From positions 1 to 57,019 of the forward strand of contig CAMBTM010000007.1 in the NCBI GenBank assembly GCA_945870825.1: 57,019 nt of DNA, in the 5' to 3' direction. The position numbers and the translations under genes are program-made. The notes beneath the pieces are model-generated. The model did not search any database. It was not told where the DNA came from and saw only the letters and a list, made by a program, of their open reading frames with translations. Of this stretch, positions 34,171 to 43,014 are shown one piece after another (positions within the stretch are counted from its first letter, which is position 1; each line of letters begins with the position of its first letter). The DNA comes from Rhizobium sp. Q54. GTDB lineage: Bacteria; Pseudomonadota; Alphaproteobacteria; UBA7879; VGCX01.

Positions 34171-35043
34171 TTACTTTTTTTCCCCTTCTAATTCCAGCCA
34201 TTTGGTGCAGGTTGCTTTTGCAAGATCTCGTACCCTTGCAATATAAGCGGCCCGTTCTGTCACACTAATGACCCCCCGTGTATCAAGGATGTTAAAGGTG
34301 TGACTAGCTTTAATACAATGGTCATAGGCCGGCAGGGGAAGGTTAACCTCCAAAAGTTTGCGACATTCAAACTCCGCATCTTTAAAGTGTTGGAATAAAA
34401 TATCCGTCGTTGCGTGTTCAAAGTGATATGCCGAAAATTGTTTTTCATTTTCGTGAAACACATCCCGGTAGAGAATCTTGTCATCACCCTGTAAACCGTT
34501 CCAGTTCAAGTCATAAACGTTTTCAACTTTTTGAATCACCATAGCGAGGCGTTCCAATCCATAGGTCAATTCTAAGGAAACAGGATTGCATGCAATGCCT
34601 CCCACCTGTTGGAAGTAGGTGTATTGGCTGACTTCTGCCCCATTGCACCAGATTTCCCATCCTAATCCTGCAGCCCCGATGGTTGGATTTTCCCAGTCAT
34701 CTTCCACAAAACGGATGTCATTGGTTTGGGTGTCAATGCCGATTGCCTTCAAACTTTCAAGATAGAGTTCTTGGGAATTAGGGGGAGATGGCTTAATAAT
34801 CACCTGAAATTGATAATAATGCCCTAGGCGATTGGGGTTATCTCCGTAACGCCCGTCTTTAGGCCGTCTTGAGGGTTGAACATAAGCAGCCCGCCAGGGC
34901 TTTGGACCCAAGGATCGAAGCGTTGTTGCAGGATGCAATGTCCCCGCCCCAACTTCCGTATCATAGGGTTGCAAAATGGCACACCCTTGTTTTGCCCAAA
35001 AAGCCTGAAGCTTTAAAATGATTTCTTGAAAACTCGTTGACAT
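34171..35043 (-). CDS. glyQ: Glycine-tRNA ligase alpha subunit
   Basis: This class II synthetase catalytic subunit has about 290 residues from the ATG at 35043; a GTG three codons upstream is an alternative. Visible are [20 protein letters not shown], the motif-2-like [20 protein letters not shown] and the tail [20 protein letters not shown]. It activates glycine. It is transcribed divergently from fabI. Confidence 0.96.
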   Translation of the reverse strand: MSTSFQEIILKLQAFWAKQGCAILQPYDTEVGAGTLHPATTLRSLGPKPWRAAYVQPSRRPKDGRYGDNPNRLGHYYQFQVIIKPSPPNSQELYLESLKAIGIDTQTNDIRFVEDDWENPTIGAAGLGWEIWCNGAEVSQYTYFQQVGGIACNPVSLELTYGLERLAMVIQKVENVYDLNWNGLQGDDKILYRDVFHENEKQFSAYHFEHATTDILFQHFKDAEFECRKLLEVNLPLPAYDHCIKASHTFNILDTRGVISVTERAAYIARVRDLAKATCTKWLELEGEKK

Positions 35044-35095
35044 CGTCCGCACTTCTGATATTGATTGAAGATTAAAAATAGACGTTCATCTGGGC

Positions 35096-35116
35096 TAGGT
35101 CAACATGTTAGGTCAA
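35096..35116. promoter_or_regulatory. Direct repeat in the glyQ-fabI intergenic region
   Basis: TAGGTCAA occurs at 35096-35103 and again at 35109-35116, 13 bp apart. It could be a regulator site for fabI or glyQ; no known operator is assigned. Confidence 0.25.
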
Positions 35117-35170
35117 TAACATTTGTTATTTTTGTCATAGGTTGGATGAGCTTTGTAATAAGGAGAAAGT

Positions 35171-35980
35171 ATGTCTAATCACTCTCTTATGGTCGGTAAA
35201 CGCGGTCTTGTTATGGGCGTTGCCAATGAGAAATCTCTTGCTTGGGCTATTGCAAGTCTTGCCCACCAAAGTGGCGCTGAACTTGCTTTTACCTACCAAG
35301 GTGAAATCCTTGAAAAGCGCGTTCGTCCTTTGGCGGAGTCTGTGAATTCTCCCCTCGTTCTTCCGTGTGATGTTACCAATGATGATCAATTGGATGCCGT
35401 TTTTGAGGCTGTCAAAAAACAATGGGGCAAACTGGATTTCTTGATCCATGCTATTGCTTATGCCGACAAGGAAGAATTAACGGGTCAGTATTGTGATACA
35501 TCTCGGGGTAATTTTTCTAAAAGCTTAGATATTTCTTGTTATTCCTTCACGGCCCTTTGTCAGCGGGCCCGTCATTTGATGACGGATGGGGGTAGCTGCG
35601 TTACTCTTAGTTATTACGGCGCTGAAAAAGTGATGCCTCACTACAACGTCATGGGGGTTGCAAAAGCTGCCTTGGAAGCAAGTGTCAAATATCTTGCCGT
35701 CGACTTAGGCCCTAAGAACATTCGGGTCAATGCCATTTCTGCCGGGCCCATTAAAACGTTGGCCGCTTCTGGTATTGGGGACTTCCGGTATATCCTCAAA
35801 TGGAACCAATACAATTCACCTTTAAAGAGAAATGTGACCCAAGAAGAAGTGGGGGGTGCTGGACTTTATCTCATTAGTCCTTTATCATCAGGGGTCACGG
35901 GTGAAATTCACCACGTAGACTGTGGGTATAACGTTGTTGGCATGAAGTCGATTGACGCCCCTGATATTGCACTTGTCTAA
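35171..35980 (+). CDS. fabI: Enoyl-[acyl-carrier-protein] reductase (NADH)
   Basis: This 269-residue SDR-type FabI reduces enoyl-ACP in the last step of fatty-acid elongation. It has the nucleotide-binding segment LVMGVANEKSLAWAIA (~14-29), the catalytic Tyr-x6-Lys in HYNVMGVAKAALEASVKYLA (~158-165) and the GPIKTLAASGI loop (~193). AAGGAG lies just before the ATG. It is probably co-transcribed with yggT and folD. Confidence 0.95.
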   Translation: MSNHSLMVGKRGLVMGVANEKSLAWAIASLAHQSGAELAFTYQGEILEKRVRPLAESVNSPLVLPCDVTNDDQLDAVFEAVKKQWGKLDFLIHAIAYADKEELTGQYCDTSRGNFSKSLDISCYSFTALCQRARHLMTDGGSCVTLSYYGAEKVMPHYNVMGVAKAALEASVKYLAVDLGPKNIRVNAISAGPIKTLAASGIGDFRYILKWNQYNSPLKRNVTQEEVGGAGLYLISPLSSGVTGEIHHVDCGYNVVGMKSIDAPDIALV

Positions 35981-35995
35981 AGAAAGGAAGCCATC

Positions 35996-36304
35996 ATGGA
36001 TATTGTCCTTATTCCCCTTTTGACCGTCCTGATGTTGTTGATGAAGGCTTTGCGCTGGGGTCTTATCGTGTATGCCATCCTCAGTTGGCTTTTGGCTTTT
36101 AATATGCTTAATACGCGTAACCCGCTGATCTACCGTATCAATGATATTTTATTTCGGTTGATTGAGCCTCTTCTATCTCCTTTGCGGTCCATTTTGCCAA
36201 GCTTAGGGGGCATTGATCTATCCTTTTTTGTTCTGTTCCTCATCGTTACGTTTGTTGAAAACGTCCTTGTGCGCATTGCTGTTCATGCCTCGATGGGTTT
36301 TTAA
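35996..36304 (+). CDS. YggT-family membrane protein
   Basis: This 102-residue protein has two hydrophobic helices (~8-32 and ~70-92) joined by the family loop NPLIYRINDILFRLIEPLL, where the conserved Asn-Pro and Pro residues sit. The YggT family has a proposed role in cell envelope or division-site organisation, not settled. Its stop overlaps the folD start by one base. Confidence 0.85.
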   Translation: MDIVLIPLLTVLMLLMKALRWGLIVYAILSWLLAFNMLNTRNPLIYRINDILFRLIEPLLSPLRSILPSLGGIDLSFFVLFLIVTFVENVLVRIAVHASMGF

Positions 36305-37164
36305 TGATACAGATTCTTGATGGCCTTAAAGAACAAGAAAAAATACGACATACCCTTCTAGAAAAAGTTCGCACTCTTGACGTTAAACCAACCCTTGCCA
36401 TTATTTTGATTGGGAACCATGCCCCAAGTCTTATTTATGTGGCGCGTAAAAAAGAATTTGCGGCATCCGTTGGCATAGAAACCAAACTTTTTCATTTAGA
36501 CACAACCGTGTCCCTAGACTATTGCCTAACCCTCATTCAACAGCTGAACCAAGACCCTGCCATCCATGGGATTTTGTTGCAACTCCCAGTGCCTCAGACT
36601 TTAGATTCCCATCAACTTATTCAAGCTGTTGACCCGATCAAAGATGTGGATGGGCTTCATCCTTTGAATGCTGGAAAATTGATGCAACAGCAAGCGGGGC
36701 TTTACCCTTGTACCCCTCAAGGATGTTTGCACCTTATTCATTGTTGGAAACAAAATCTCTCTGGGCTTGTGGCTGTTGTTGTCGGTAGATCCAATCTGGT
36801 CGGCAGACCCATAGCGACCCTTTTAACCCATGAGAACGTGACAGTCATCCAAGCCCATAGTCACACCAAAAATCTAAAAGAGATCACGCGTCTTGGGGAT
36901 GTTTTGGTGGTGGCAGTGGGTAAACCCAAGTTTATCACAAAAGATTTCGTTAAGGACGGTGCCTGCGTTATTGATGTGGGAATATCCAAAGATACTGAGG
37001 AAAGAACCGTTGGCGATGTGGATTTTGAATCCGTGAAAAATGTTGCTAGTGCCATCAGCCCAGTCCCTGGAGGCGTTGGTCCCATGACCATTAGTTATCT
37101 GATGATGAATTTGATGAAGGCGTGTTGTTTGCAATTAAACCTCGTGCTAACTTTATCCAAATAA
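36304..37164 (+). CDS. folD: Bifunctional methylenetetrahydrofolate dehydrogenase/cyclohydrolase
   Basis: This 286-residue FolD interconverts methylene-, methenyl- and formyl-THF with NADP. It has the substrate domain with VARKKEFAASVGIETKLF (catalytic Lys, ~50) and LLQLPVPQTLD (~100), and the NAD(P) domain VVVGRSNLVGRPIATLL (~158). The tail SPVPGGVGPMTISYLMMN is characteristic. Complete. Confidence 0.95.
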   Translation: MIQILDGLKEQEKIRHTLLEKVRTLDVKPTLAIILIGNHAPSLIYVARKKEFAASVGIETKLFHLDTTVSLDYCLTLIQQLNQDPAIHGILLQLPVPQTLDSHQLIQAVDPIKDVDGLHPLNAGKLMQQQAGLYPCTPQGCLHLIHCWKQNLSGLVAVVVGRSNLVGRPIATLLTHENVTVIQAHSHTKNLKEITRLGDVLVVAVGKPKFITKDFVKDGACVIDVGISKDTEERTVGDVDFESVKNVASAISPVPGGVGPMTISYLMMNLMKACCLQLNLVLTLSK

Positions 37165-37180
37165 AAAAGGTTAGATCGTT

Positions 37181-38596
37181 ATGTCGAAAATTATTGTCTA
37201 TGAGTTGAACGAGGTTCCTTGGCGGGTGGTGGACACATTCGTGTCGCAATTTCCTAAGTCTGCCTTTGCGGAAATTCTCAAAGAGTCTCTTCAATACACA
37301 ACCCATACCAAAGATTCAGGGGAACTGCATCCCTGGACGACGTGGCCAACTTTTCACCGTGGTGTTTATAATGACACCCACCAGATTACTTTTTTGAATC
37401 AAGAAATTCATACATCCTATAAACCCATTTGGGAATTGCTTGCGGAAAATAATATCCCGGTGGGTGTTTTTGGCAGTCTCCAGTCTTGGCCCGTGCCAGG
37501 AAGGGGACGTTATGATTTTTATGTTCCTGATACGTTTGCAAAAGATCCGCAGACGTTGCCTGCCGCCTTGGAAGCTTTCCAACGATTTAATCTTGCCCAA
37601 ACGAGACGGGATGGGGGTGTTGTGGCAAAAGGGGTTTCTTTAAGTTTTCAATCTATTAAAGACATCATTGAGATGTTTAAGAATGGACTGACGCGCAGAA
37701 CTTTTTTTGTCCTTGTGCGTCAATTGATCCGAGAGCTTCTCAACAAAAACTTTAGAAACATCCGATCCATTTACCAATCTCCCGTGGCATTTGATCTTTT
37801 TTTCCATCTGCTTCAAAGTACAAAGCCTCCCTACGTCAGTTTTTTTACAAACCATGTGGCCGGCATGATGCACCGCTATTGGAAATACCTTTATCCGGAA
37901 GACTTTCATTATACCTTAAAAGGAAATGATGATTATTTCAGGCATAATACGATTCTGCGGGCTATGGAAATGGCTGATGAACAATTGAAAAAATTGAAAT
38001 CCTTTGCGGACCAAGAAGGGTACGCGATTTTAATTGCAGCCAGCATGGGACAAGAAGCAATCGATCGTGGGGAGTACCTGGGCCAACTTCATATTACCAA
38101 TATGGACAAATTCTATGAGGCCATTGAGTACACAGGGATAGTGAAAAACAACCTTGCCATGAGTCCTGACTTCTCGTTTGAATTTGAAGATAAAAAGGAC
38201 TTAAAAGTCTTTCAAAATGGTGTTTTGAATCTGACAGATGGCAATGGGACACCTGTATTTGGGTTTAAAGAATCCGGGTTAACCCTTAATATCAATTTAC
38301 AAACAACCGTAAAGCTTGTGAAATCTGGTGGGTTCTATCGCAATCAAAAGGGGGAAAAATTATCCTTTGAAGATTTGGGTATTTCCATTGAGCCACGAGA
38401 TCTTGGGACAGGATACCATCAACCCGAAGGTATTGCGATTTTCTATAAAAAAGGAATTGTTGCTTCAAATGAGCGGGTCACCATTGAATCTATTGAAGTG
38501 GCGCCAACGCTTCTTTCGTTGTTTGATGTACCATTGCCGGATTACATGAAAAAACCAGTAAAAGGGATCTTAAGTCCGTTGAATGGCGTTGTTTAG
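37181..38596 (+). CDS. Alkaline phosphatase superfamily (phosphodiesterase-like) protein
   Basis: This 471-residue protein reads as an AlkP-superfamily member of the type I phosphodiesterase kind. The N-terminal IIVYELNEVPWRVVD would carry the first metal ligand, HPWTTWPTFHRGVY (~47-60) the nucleophile Thr/Ser region, and YHQPEGIAIFYKKGI (~418) a late metal-ligand His; IESIEVAPTLLSLFDVPLP is the usual family ending. No signal peptide is visible, so it is probably cytoplasmic. Some ligands (for example a late DHG) are not obvious, so the substrate and even activity are uncertain. It sits between folD and fumC. Confidence 0.6.
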   Translation: MSKIIVYELNEVPWRVVDTFVSQFPKSAFAEILKESLQYTTHTKDSGELHPWTTWPTFHRGVYNDTHQITFLNQEIHTSYKPIWELLAENNIPVGVFGSLQSWPVPGRGRYDFYVPDTFAKDPQTLPAALEAFQRFNLAQTRRDGGVVAKGVSLSFQSIKDIIEMFKNGLTRRTFFVLVRQLIRELLNKNFRNIRSIYQSPVAFDLFFHLLQSTKPPYVSFFTNHVAGMMHRYWKYLYPEDFHYTLKGNDDYFRHNTILRAMEMADEQLKKLKSFADQEGYAILIAASMGQEAIDRGEYLGQLHITNMDKFYEAIEYTGIVKNNLAMSPDFSFEFEDKKDLKVFQNGVLNLTDGNGTPVFGFKESGLTLNINLQTTVKLVKSGGFYRNQKGEKLSFEDLGISIEPRDLGTGYHQPEGIAIFYKKGIVASNERVTIESIEVAPTLLSLFDVPLPDYMKKPVKGILSPLNGVV

Positions 38597-38597
38597 G

Positions 38598-38999
38598 ATG
38601 AGCTATGAAGATCTTTTATTAAAGAAAATGCAGCCACAGGGCGTGGTATTTCTTTCTATTTTGGTTCTTGAGGGCCCGGATATTGTGAAATTTATTGCAC
38701 CTCAAAATTTCATCGATAGTTATTTGAAAGATCGACTCTACAATGATGATCCAACGCTGATTTTGCACCAGGATGCTATCGGGTTCTATAAGTGGTCGCG
38801 GTTTATTGGTGGCGAAGCGATTACAACGTTCATTAAAGAAAATTTTAAGGCCCTAGAATGTGAGTCCCTTGTGGCGTGTATCGACAAAAAACGCCTTGTT
38901 CTAACGGTTGGGTATAAAGGAGAATTTTCTTTAGCAAGTTGGTTTTTTAAAGAAAAGCCGATGCTGGATCAATTATTTGACTCAAAAATGGAGATTTAA
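38598..38999 (+). CDS. Hypothetical protein, weakly LuxR autoinducer-domain-like
   Basis: I do not firmly recognise this ~133-residue soluble protein. The middle (YNDDPTLILHQDAIGFYKWS) weakly recalls the Tyr...Asp-Pro...Trp pattern of the LuxR autoinducer-binding domain, but there is no helix-turn-helix. The start at 38598 directly follows the TAG of the previous gene; ATG 38583 would overlap it. The 4-bp gap to fumC suggests an operon. Confidence 0.45.
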   Translation: MSYEDLLLKKMQPQGVVFLSILVLEGPDIVKFIAPQNFIDSYLKDRLYNDDPTLILHQDAIGFYKWSRFIGGEAITTFIKENFKALECESLVACIDKKRLVLTVGYKGEFSLASWFFKEKPMLDQLFDSKMEI

Positions 39000-39002
39000 G
39001 TC

Positions 39003-40385
39003 GTGACAAAATTTCGTCAAGAAAAAGATGCTTTTGGGGTCATCAATGTGGCTGATGATAAATATTGGGGGGCCCAAACCCAGCGATCTTTAGAGAATTT
39101 CAAAATAGGGCATGAAACCTTTTCACCGGCCTTCATTCGCGCTTTTGCCATTCAAAAACGTGCCGCAGCCCTTGCTAATAAAACCCTTGGTCGTCTTGAT
39201 GAAAATATTGCAGCGGCGATTGTGGCAGCAAGTGAAGAAATCATCGAGGGACAGCATCTAGATCAGTTTCCTTTGGTTGTTTGGCAAACGGGATCAGGCA
39301 CCCAAACCAATATGAACTTTAATGAAGTGATTGCAAGGCGGGCCGAAGAATTGCTGGGTGGGGTAGGATCTATTCACCCAAATGATCACGTCAATCAGGG
39401 GCAATCTACCAATGATTCTTTCCCGACAGCTATGCATATTGCGGTGGTCCAAGAGATTCACCAACATCTGTTGCCGGCCCTTACCCATATGAAAATGGTT
39501 TTGTCAGGCCTTGTGCGTCAGTTTAATGGGATCATTAAAATTGGTCGGACCCATTTACAAGATGCAACCCCCTTAACCGTTGGGCAGGAATTTTCAGCCT
39601 ATGTGACTCAGATCTCTATGGGGATTAAGCGCATTCAATATACGTTCCCCCATCTTTTTATGGTCGCTCAGGGGGGTACAGCTGTTGGGACAGGCCTTAA
39701 TGCTCATCCCCGTTTTGCTGAAGAATTTGTCAAAGAACTTTCGGCGTTTACAGGATATCCCTTCACCAGTGCAGACAATAAATTTGAAGCATTAGCCACC
39801 AACGATACCATGGTCGAAGTTTCAGGGGCCCTTAATGTTTTGGCTGTATCGCTTATGAAAATCGCCAACGATATTCGCTTGCTAGCCTCTGGGCCCCGGT
39901 GCGGCATTGGTGAATTGCATCTTCCTGAAAATGAGCCCGGATCTTCCATCATGCCAGGCAAGGTGAACCCCACCCAAGCCGAATCCTTAACGATGATTGC
40001 AGCCCACGTTATGGGTAATCACATGGCAGTTACCATTGGAGGGAGCCAAGGCCATTTTCAACTCAATGTTTTTAAGCCCATGATTATCCATAATGTGCTT
40101 CAGTCCATTACTCTGCTCTCTCAAGGTATTTTAAGTTTTACAGATAAGTGCCTCAAAGATATCACTCTTAACTATGAAAAAATTCAAAGTCATGTGGATA
40201 ATTCCCTCATGCTTGCAACGGCTTTGAACGGAAAGATTGGTTATGACAAGGCCTCCAAAGTGTCAAAAATGGCCTACGAAAATAATATCTCCTTGAAAGA
40301 AGCATCCATGCAGCTGGGGTACATGACAGATACAGAATTTGATCGTTGGGTCAGACCTGAAGATATGCTTGAGCCTAAAGAATAA
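39003..40385 (+). CDS. fumC: Fumarate hydratase class II
   Basis: This 460-residue class II fumarase (GTG start) interconverts fumarate and malate in the TCA cycle without an Fe-S cluster. It has [17 protein letters not shown] near the start, [13 protein letters not shown] (~98), the catalytic region [15 protein letters not shown] (~129), [14 protein letters not shown] (~181) and the signature [13 protein letters not shown] (~316). Full length. Confidence 0.97.
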   Translation: MTKFRQEKDAFGVINVADDKYWGAQTQRSLENFKIGHETFSPAFIRAFAIQKRAAALANKTLGRLDENIAAAIVAASEEIIEGQHLDQFPLVVWQTGSGTQTNMNFNEVIARRAEELLGGVGSIHPNDHVNQGQSTNDSFPTAMHIAVVQEIHQHLLPALTHMKMVLSGLVRQFNGIIKIGRTHLQDATPLTVGQEFSAYVTQISMGIKRIQYTFPHLFMVAQGGTAVGTGLNAHPRFAEEFVKELSAFTGYPFTSADNKFEALATNDTMVEVSGALNVLAVSLMKIANDIRLLASGPRCGIGELHLPENEPGSSIMPGKVNPTQAESLTMIAAHVMGNHMAVTIGGSQGHFQLNVFKPMIIHNVLQSITLLSQGILSFTDKCLKDITLNYEKIQSHVDNSLMLATALNGKIGYDKASKVSKMAYENNISLKEASMQLGYMTDTEFDRWVRPEDMLEPKE

Positions 40386-40389
40386 ATCC

Positions 40390-40608
40390 ATGTTGAAAAA
40401 GCATTCCGTTAAATTATGGGGTCATTCTACCTCGATTACTATTGAAGATATTTTTTGGCACACCCTTAAAGATATTGCAGAAAAACGGGATATCCCGCTC
40501 AAAAATCTTATTGAGGAAATTGACGAGGCTCGGACAGGAAATCTGTCGAGTGCACTGAGGGTGTATGTGTGTCACTATTATCAAGCTTTGGTTAAGTCAT
40601 GTCCTTAG
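40390..40608 (+). CDS. Ribbon-helix-helix domain protein
   Basis: From the ATG at 40390 this 72-residue protein has the alphaproteobacterial RHH_4 pattern: HSVKLWGHSTSITIEDIFWH (strand and first helix), then LKDIAEKRDIPLKNLIEEID and SSALRVYVCHYYQ. It is probably a small DNA-binding or adaptor protein. It overlaps the tsaC/Sua5 gene by 10 bp. Targets are unknown. Confidence 0.75.
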   Translation: MLKKHSVKLWGHSTSITIEDIFWHTLKDIAEKRDIPLKNLIEEIDEARTGNLSSALRVYVCHYYQALVKSCP

Positions 40609-41522
40609 ATCCTCAAATTATCCAAGCGGTTGCGCTGCTTGCACAAGGTGATGTTGTCGCTATCCCGACAGAAACAGTCTATGGGCTAGGCGCTGACGCT
40701 ACCAATGAGCTGGCTGTACAGAAAATATTTAAGGCCAAAGGTCGTCCTTCTTTTAATCCCCTGATCGTTCATGTTTTAAATAGGCAATGGGCTGAGAAAA
40801 TTGGTTCTATCCCCCCTCAGGCTTATCCTTTGTTGGATCAGTATTGGCCAGGTCCTTTAACCATTGTGGTGCCTCTTTTGCCACAGACCACCGTTGCCCC
40901 TTCTGTGGCCGCAGGGTTGCAAACAATTGGGATCAGAGTGCCGAAGCATCCGCTCTTTAGAAAACTTCTTGAGCAATATGGGAAACCCATTGCGGCGCCC
41001 AGTGCCAATGCGTCCAACACCTTAAGCTGTACGACAGCAGAGGATGTGGCAAAATCTTTGGGTTCTAAAGTATCACTCATCCTTGACGATACATTCCCTT
41101 GTGAATATGGATTAGAGTCAACCATTGTGGATTTTTCGTCCCCGATTCCCAGGATTTTGCGCCATGGTGCCATTTCTCAAGAGGCATTGCAGCTGCTAAA
41201 GGCTCCAGAAGGCCCTCTCAAAGCCCCTGGTCAGATGAAACGGCATTATGCACCCCATCTGCCACTGCGTTTAAACGTGACTGTCCCGCACCCCGGAGAA
41301 GCGTTTTTAAACTTTGGGTCAGCATGTCCCCAAGAAACCTTAAATTTAAGTCCAGAGGGTAACCCTGAAGAAGCGGGACGTAATTTATTCCACATGCTCC
41401 ATACCCTCGATAATCCAGTGCGATTTTCGGGCATTGCGGTCGCCCCTATTCCCAATAAGGAATTGGGTGTTGCAATTAATGACCGCCTCCAGCGCGCAGC
41501 CACCACTGAGGACACCCCATGA
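40599..41522 (+). CDS. L-threonylcarbamoyladenylate synthase (Sua5 type)
   Basis: The 307-residue enzyme makes threonylcarbamoyl-AMP for the t6A37 modification of ANN-reading tRNAs. The N-terminal YrdC domain (~1-195) shows IPTETVYGLGADATNELAV, KAKGRPSFNPLIVHV and the SANASNT segment; the C-terminal Sua5 domain starts after the linker PGQMKRHYAPHLPL (~209-222). It is the longer Sua5/YwlC form rather than the short TsaC. It overlaps trmJ by 4 bp. Confidence 0.92.
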   Translation: MSLDPQIIQAVALLAQGDVVAIPTETVYGLGADATNELAVQKIFKAKGRPSFNPLIVHVLNRQWAEKIGSIPPQAYPLLDQYWPGPLTIVVPLLPQTTVAPSVAAGLQTIGIRVPKHPLFRKLLEQYGKPIAAPSANASNTLSCTTAEDVAKSLGSKVSLILDDTFPCEYGLESTIVDFSSPIPRILRHGAISQEALQLLKAPEGPLKAPGQMKRHYAPHLPLRLNVTVPHPGEAFLNFGSACPQETLNLSPEGNPEEAGRNLFHMLHTLDNPVRFSGIAVAPIPNKELGVAINDRLQRAATTEDTP

Positions 41523-42268
41523 AACCAGCTATTATTCTAATCGATCCGCAACTGGGTGAAAATATTGGCATGGTGGCGCGGGCTATGTGGAATTGCAGTT
41601 TGACGGATCTACGTCTTGTGAGGCCTCGAGATCATTGGTTGAATGAACACACACTAAAAGCTGCGGCAGGGGCGAGTGATCGCTTGAACGAAACAAAAGT
41701 TTTTGCAACGACCCAAGAAGCGATCGCCGACCTTCATTGGGTTTTTGCAACAACCGCCAGGCCCCGTTGTATGGAGAAAATCATCAATACTCCTAAGGAA
41801 GCGGCGGACTATATGGTCCAGAATCCGACGCTTAAAACAGGGATTCTTTTTGGGCGTGAACGGTCTGGACTTCATAATGATGATATCGCGATGGCTAATG
41901 TTGTTATCGAAATCCCCATGAATCCGGATTACTCTTCACTGAATCTTGCCCAAGCAGCCCTTATTTGTGCCTACGAGTATCATCAAGCGTGGCTGGAGGA
42001 TTCACAGAGCCTTAAAGAAAGAATCCTTAAAAAAGATCCGGCCTTAAAAGAAAATATTATCCTCTTTTTTGAGCATTTAGAGAGGGAGTTAGATAAAACA
42101 GATTTTCTTCTACCCCTTGAAAAAAGGGCCAAAATGGTGAGGAACCTTCGCAATATATTCCAACATATCCCTATGTCGGAACAAGATGTCAGAACTCTTC
42201 GTGGTATAATTTCAGCCTTGACTTTTAAACCAGGCTCCCCATATAAAGGATTTGACAATAAGGGCTGA
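41519..42268 (+). CDS. trmJ: tRNA (cytidine/uridine-2'-O)-methyltransferase TrmJ-like
   Basis: This 249-residue SPOUT methyltransferase begins IILIDPQLGENIGMVARAMW, with the typical Asn-Ile-Gly block, and has the knot motifs GILFGRERSGLHNDDI (~105) and NPDYSSLNLAQAALICAYE (~139). The C-terminal ~70 residues form a helical tail as in TrmJ, which 2'-O-methylates position 32 of tRNAs. Other SpoU-class rRNA methyltransferases are the main alternative. Confidence 0.85.
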   Translation: MKPAIILIDPQLGENIGMVARAMWNCSLTDLRLVRPRDHWLNEHTLKAAAGASDRLNETKVFATTQEAIADLHWVFATTARPRCMEKIINTPKEAADYMVQNPTLKTGILFGRERSGLHNDDIAMANVVIEIPMNPDYSSLNLAQAALICAYEYHQAWLEDSQSLKERILKKDPALKENIILFFEHLERELDKTDFLLPLEKRAKMVRNLRNIFQHIPMSEQDVRTLRGIISALTFKPGSPYKGFDNKG

Positions 42269-42325
42269 ATTCGTTTAAACAACGAGTAGCAGCGAGAAGA
42301 TAACATTTTTTAGAGTTTTATACAT

Positions 42326-42943
42326 ATGAGTAAAAGACTAAGTTCCAAATACAAGATTAACCGGCGCCTTGGTGAAAACCTTTGGGGACGTCCTAAAAGC
42401 CCTGTGAATGCCCGTGCCTATGTGCCAGGACAACATGGCCCGACACGGCGTAAGAAACCAACGGATTATGGATTGCAGCTGAACGCTAAGCAAAAGCTTA
42501 AGGGTTACTACGGTAACATCGGCGAAAGACAATTCCGTAATCTCTTTAAAGAAGCTGTCCGTCAACGCGGTGATACCAGCGAAACGTTGATTGGTCTTCT
42601 TGAGCGTCGTTTGGATACGGTTATTTACCGGATGCGGTTTGTGCCCACTGTCTTTGCTGCACGTCAATTCGTAAACCATGGCCACGTTCTTGTGAACGGA
42701 ACCCGTGTGAATATACCTTCCTACCAAGTACAAGAAGGTGATGTGATTGAGGTAAGAGAGCGGTCTCGTCAGATTAATATGGTTTTCGAAGCCACCCAGT
42801 CTGGGGAAAGAGACGTTCCTGATTATATGGAAGTTGATTACAAAAGCATGAAAGGAAAATTCCTTCGTGCCCCAGGATTTGAGGATGTTCCTTACCCTGT
42901 GAAGATGGAACCCCATCTTGTGGTTGAATACTATTCCAGATAA
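42326..42943 (+). CDS. rpsD: 30S ribosomal protein S4
   Basis: S4 is a primary 16S rRNA-binding assembly protein. The 205 residues include [20 protein letters not shown], the S4 RNA-binding domain [40 protein letters not shown] (~92-160), and the end [17 protein letters not shown]. It is monocistronic, with a terminator 23 bp downstream. Confidence 0.97.
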   Translation: MSKRLSSKYKINRRLGENLWGRPKSPVNARAYVPGQHGPTRRKKPTDYGLQLNAKQKLKGYYGNIGERQFRNLFKEAVRQRGDTSETLIGLLERRLDTVIYRMRFVPTVFAARQFVNHGHVLVNGTRVNIPSYQVQEGDVIEVRERSRQINMVFEATQSGERDVPDYMEVDYKSMKGKFLRAPGFEDVPYPVKMEPHLVVEYYSR

Positions 42944-42966
42944 TATTTTGACTAGTTTTTAGCAAG

Positions 42967-42996
42967 AAGCCTTACTCACCCAGTAGGGCTTTTTTC
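42967..42996 (+). terminator. Intrinsic terminator of rpsD
   Basis: AAGCC and TACT pair with AGTA and GGGCTT around a short loop, followed immediately by a run of T (GGCTTTTTTC). It is a typical Rho-independent terminator between rpsD and argS. Confidence 0.8.
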
Positions 42997-43014
42997 TTTT
43001 GATAAGAGGAAAAA

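Noticed and set aside
42338-42916. 192-residue minus-strand ORF antisense to rpsD
   Set aside because: rpsD is certain on the plus strand; the antisense product has no recognisable features.
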